Made by a program: the position numbers and the translations under genes. The notes beneath the pieces were generated by a model. The model did no database searches. It saw only the letters and a program-made list of their open reading frames with translations, and was not told where the DNA came from. From J027 sp965215855 (lineage in GTDB: Bacteria > Chloroflexota > Anaerolineae > Aggregatilineales > J027), in NCBI GenBank assembly GCA_965215855.1, contig CBDCER010000003.1, positions 2,480,001 through 2,544,000 of the forward strand: a stretch of 64,000 nucleotides of DNA, written 5' to 3'. Numbering within the stretch: position 1 is the first letter of the stretch; every line of letters starts with the position of its first letter. This document shows, in pieces, positions 61,781 to 64,000 of the stretch.

Positions 61781-63837
61781 TGAACATGCCCCGCAAGAAG
61801 AAACGCCAGGGACAGACTGGACTGAAGCCCAAGATCGCACTTTGTTACATTCGCCTATCCTTTACCCGTGATGATGACGATACCCAAAGTCCAGAGCGCC
61901 AGCGGGCGAATATCGAAGCCCTTTGCAAGCGCAATGGTTGGATACCAGAATGGTATGAAGATGTCGGCGGTCATAAATCAGGACGTTATGAAGACAACCG
62001 CCCACAGTGGTTAGCTTTGAAGTCACGCCTCGGCGATCCAGATGTTGCCGCCGTTGTCGCCAACGACCTGTCACGCCTGCACCGCAATGTATCACGTATC
62101 AGCCACCTGATCGAAGTGCTGGAAGAATACGGTATTGCACTGGCATTGGCAGCATCGAACATCAATATCGACACAACAACGTTGATGGGCCAGATGTTTG
62201 CTCAATTCAGTGGCCTGATGGATGCCTATTATGCAAAAGACATCTCGGCGAAGGCCAAAGACAGCATTGAATACCGTAAACGTCAGGGCAAAACGGTGGG
62301 CATTCCCCCATTTGGTACTACCCGCAACGAGGATGGTTTTCTCATCGCCAGCCCAGACGGTGCATGGCTACTGCCTGATGGCTGCTTTGAGGCTGGCACA
62401 CCTGACAAGTCGCCGCACCCGGATGCAGTCTGGCGCGGTTATTATGAATGTGCCGGGCGGATATTGACTCTTTATGCCGAAGGTGGTGTCGGATTGGAGA
62501 AAATCTCATATCGAATGAACACCGAGGGTTGGCCCTTCCGGTCTCGTAAGGGCAAGCCGCGCCCCGTCAATCGTGCCGATGTTCGCCGTGTTGTTGCCAA
62601 CTGGCCGGAATATGGTGGCATTGTCCACGGTGATCGTGGCAAAGACCGCCCAGCTTACGAAAACTATGATGTGGACAAACTGCCATTTGTCAAAGAGCGA
62701 GCGGTCTTCCCTATCAAGCTGCTGCGACGAGTCGCCAGCGTGCGGCAAGCCCGTACCATCTGCCCCGTAGACAAAGGGGCCAAGCGCACGGTGCATCATT
62801 ACATCCTGAGCAACATCACCTATTGTGCCCATTGTGAGCGTCTGGCCGAGAAGCACGATAACCCAAGTTTACGGACCACATTGAGTGGAACGAACATGAA
62901 TGGTACTCGGCGCTACCGCCACAAAGCTGGCGTCTCGTGTGGCTGTCAGCACAAGTCGGTGGTCTGCACAACTTATGAGGCCGATTTCACCAGACTGATC
63001 AAGTCACTGACGATCAAGCCGGAAGCCCTTAATCTGATGACAGAATGGGCAATCCAGATCAACAAGGCAGCCAATCCTGATGATGACGTTGATCCAGAAA
63101 CCGAGAAACGCGATGCCATTGCCCTTTGCAGGCGCAAGATCGACGCAGCAGTTCATTTGTATGGCGATGGCCGGATTGACCGTGAGGAATACTTGCGGCG
63201 TGTGGATGAAAACGAGCGTACCATCGCTCACTGGGAAGCACGCACCACCGAAACCGAGAAAATCGCTTACGAGCTGGCGATGTGCATGGAGGCGATCAAC
63301 ATGCTCGATAAGATGTGGGAGATAAGTGACGACAAAGAAAAGCAGAGCCTGGTTCGCAATCTGTTTTCAGAGATTATCTACGACCTGGATTATCAGCGCA
63401 TTGTGGGGTTCAAACTGAAGCCGTGGGCTGATCGGTTTATGTCGCTGCGGGCTGCGATGTATGACGAGGAACTGGCTGAAATTGTGGCAGAAACAGAAAT
63501 CGCTCCAGGTGATCAAGACCTGAAGCGTCATATGCCCCCAAGGAGACTTTTCGCGCCCTCCGTATACCCTGTACCAGCAGCACCCGGCGTAGCAGCAGGA
63601 TCATTCTCATCAAAACCGTTTTCCTGGCCGTGCATTGTTCCTCGCAACACTAAGAATTTATCAGCCCAGGGCTTGAGTTTGAAGTCCACAATCCGGCGGG
63701 TATCCAGATCATATACAACTTCGGTAAACAGGTTGCGGGCCAGTGCCTTGCGCTCCTCATTGTCAGAAATATCCCACAGTTCCTTGACGTTTTTCACCGC
63801 TTCGATGCAAAGGGTCAATTCCACTGCAAGTTTCTGA
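61777..63837 (+). CDS. Large serine recombinase with an abnormal antisense tail
   Basis: 686 residues. Resolvase catalytic domain with nucleophile S28 (ALCYIRLSFTRD) and QSPERQRANIEALC; recombinase domain (RKGKPRPVNRADVRRVV, YGGIVHG); zinc ribbon (YCAHC, then SCGC); coiled coil (about 420-520). Family-like sequence ends near residue 584 (63530). The last 100 residues are read antisense through the end of a second recombinase and look random, so the native stop has been lost. It probably integrates and excises the element that begins near the XRE gene. ATGs at 61780 or 61786 are alternative starts. Confidence 0.93.
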   Translation: MMNMPRKKKRQGQTGLKPKIALCYIRLSFTRDDDDTQSPERQRANIEALCKRNGWIPEWYEDVGGHKSGRYEDNRPQWLALKSRLGDPDVAAVVANDLSRLHRNVSRISHLIEVLEEYGIALALAASNINIDTTTLMGQMFAQFSGLMDAYYAKDISAKAKDSIEYRKRQGKTVGIPPFGTTRNEDGFLIASPDGAWLLPDGCFEAGTPDKSPHPDAVWRGYYECAGRILTLYAEGGVGLEKISYRMNTEGWPFRSRKGKPRPVNRADVRRVVANWPEYGGIVHGDRGKDRPAYENYDVDKLPFVKERAVFPIKLLRRVASVRQARTICPVDKGAKRTVHHYILSNITYCAHCERLAEKHDNPSLRTTLSGTNMNGTRRYRHKAGVSCGCQHKSVVCTTYEADFTRLIKSLTIKPEALNLMTEWAIQINKAANPDDDVDPETEKRDAIALCRRKIDAAVHLYGDGRIDREEYLRRVDENERTIAHWEARTTETEKIAYELAMCMEAINMLDKMWEISDDKEKQSLVRNLFSEIIYDLDYQRIVGFKLKPWADRFMSLRAAMYDEELAEIVAETEIAPGDQDLKRHMPPRRLFAPSVYPVPAAPGVAAGSFSSKPFSWPCIVPRNTKNLSAQGLSLKSTIRRVSRSYTTSVNRLRASALRSSLSEISHSSLTFFTASMQRVNSTASF

Positions 63838-64000
63838 GTTTCAGTCGTGCGGGCTTGCCAATGAGCGATTTCGCGCTCGTTACGCTCTACGTCTTGTAGA
63901 TAGTCCTCTCTTGAGATTGTCCCGTCACGGTACAAATGAATAGCGGCATCAATCCGTCGCCGACAAAGTGCAATCGCCTCCTGCTTTTCCTTCTCAAAAT
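63528..64000 (-). CDS. C-terminal part of a second large serine recombinase (cut by window end)
   Basis: The minus strand is open from the window edge to a stop at 63528 and encodes AIALCRRRIDAAIHLYRDG, then IAHWQARTTETQKLAVEL, DISDNEERKALARNLF and DFKLKPWADKF. This parallels the coiled-coil end of the plus-strand recombinase (DAIALCRRKIDAAVHLYGDG, IAHWEARTTETEK, FKLKPWADRF), so the two are paralogues lying tail-to-tail with 310 bp of overlap. Its end (TEGAKSLLGGI) looks natural. The catalytic domain lies beyond the window. Confidence 0.9.
   Translation of the reverse strand, partial: FEKEKQEAIALCRRRIDAAIHLYRDGTISREDYLQDVERNEREIAHWQARTTETQKLAVELTLCIEAVKNVKELWDISDNEERKALARNLFTEVVYDLDTRRIVDFKLKPWADKFLVLRGTMHGQENGFDENDPAATPGAAGTGYTEGAKSLLGGI

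Noticed and set aside
63530..63837. The last 100 residues of the plus-strand recombinase as a genuine domain
   Set aside because: They are the exact antisense of a conserved recombinase C-terminus and are low-complexity Ser/Arg-rich, so they are read-through, not a domain.

Overview
The window looks like the chromosome of a bacterium of moderate GC content, most likely a member of the Chloroflexota (Anaerolineae-like). The clues are a transmembrane Ser/Thr kinase with a Cys-bearing outer domain, RNase Y, a standalone B12-binding mutase subunit with MeaB, a tungsten-enzyme locus with TupABC, large exported BNR, alpha-2-macroglobulin and pullulanase proteins, and multiheme cytochrome c. The phylum call is inference from gene style; no rRNA or other marker is present. 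No tRNA, rRNA or CRISPR array was seen.

Layout. 1-7 kb: a plus-strand run of a partial acidic protein, Ser/Thr kinase, GNAT acetyltransferase, a ketol-acid-reductoisomerase-like protein with altered active-site residues, a B12-binding subunit, MeaB, a YbjN-like protein and two small membrane proteins; many of these genes overlap by a few bases. 7-12 kb: an exported pullulanase, then an intact ISKra4-type element with a frameshifted transposase. 12.6-17.5 kb: recX-rny, then a two-subunit molybdenum hydroxylase (IorAB type). 17.7-28 kb: a thioester alpha-2-macroglobulin, DegV, a YbaK-like protein, a membrane GAF sensor without a kinase domain, and an OmpR-type regulator. 28-33.6 kb: a minus-strand cluster of pentaheme cytochrome, BNR beta-propeller and SRPBCC protein, with a decayed BNR tail beside it.

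33.8-43 kb is a tungsten/molybdenum cofactor island: MoaD, a small partner, an aldehyde:ferredoxin oxidoreductase (AOR), a protoglobin fused to a MoaD-like domain that lacks the terminal Gly-Gly, MoeA, MoeA fused to a periplasmic-binding-protein-like domain, and the TupABC transporter. It covers oxyanion uptake, insertion into pyranopterin and the end enzyme, with a possible heme-based gas-sensing input. 43-57 kb: a repeat lipoprotein, M32 carboxypeptidase, HAD phosphatase, an exported YHYH protein with a His-rich partner and a two-component system, a phosphoesterase, and the E1alpha-E1beta-E2 genes of a 2-oxoacid dehydrogenase.

57.1-64 kb is a mobile-DNA scrapyard followed by an integrative element. 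An IS630 copy with a broken transposase abuts a group II intron remnant, whose maturase is cut by a second ISKra4 copy, identical to the first at protein level and inverted relative to it. Then come an XRE repressor, a near-leaderless gene whose promoter holds a palindrome, a strong candidate small RNA (consensus promoter, hairpins, terminator), a small basic protein and a large serine recombinase. The recombinase runs tail-to-tail into a second, paralogous recombinase at the window edge. The best candidates for something undescribed are the protoglobin-MoaD fusion within the tungsten island, and the small-RNA/recombinase module at the right end.
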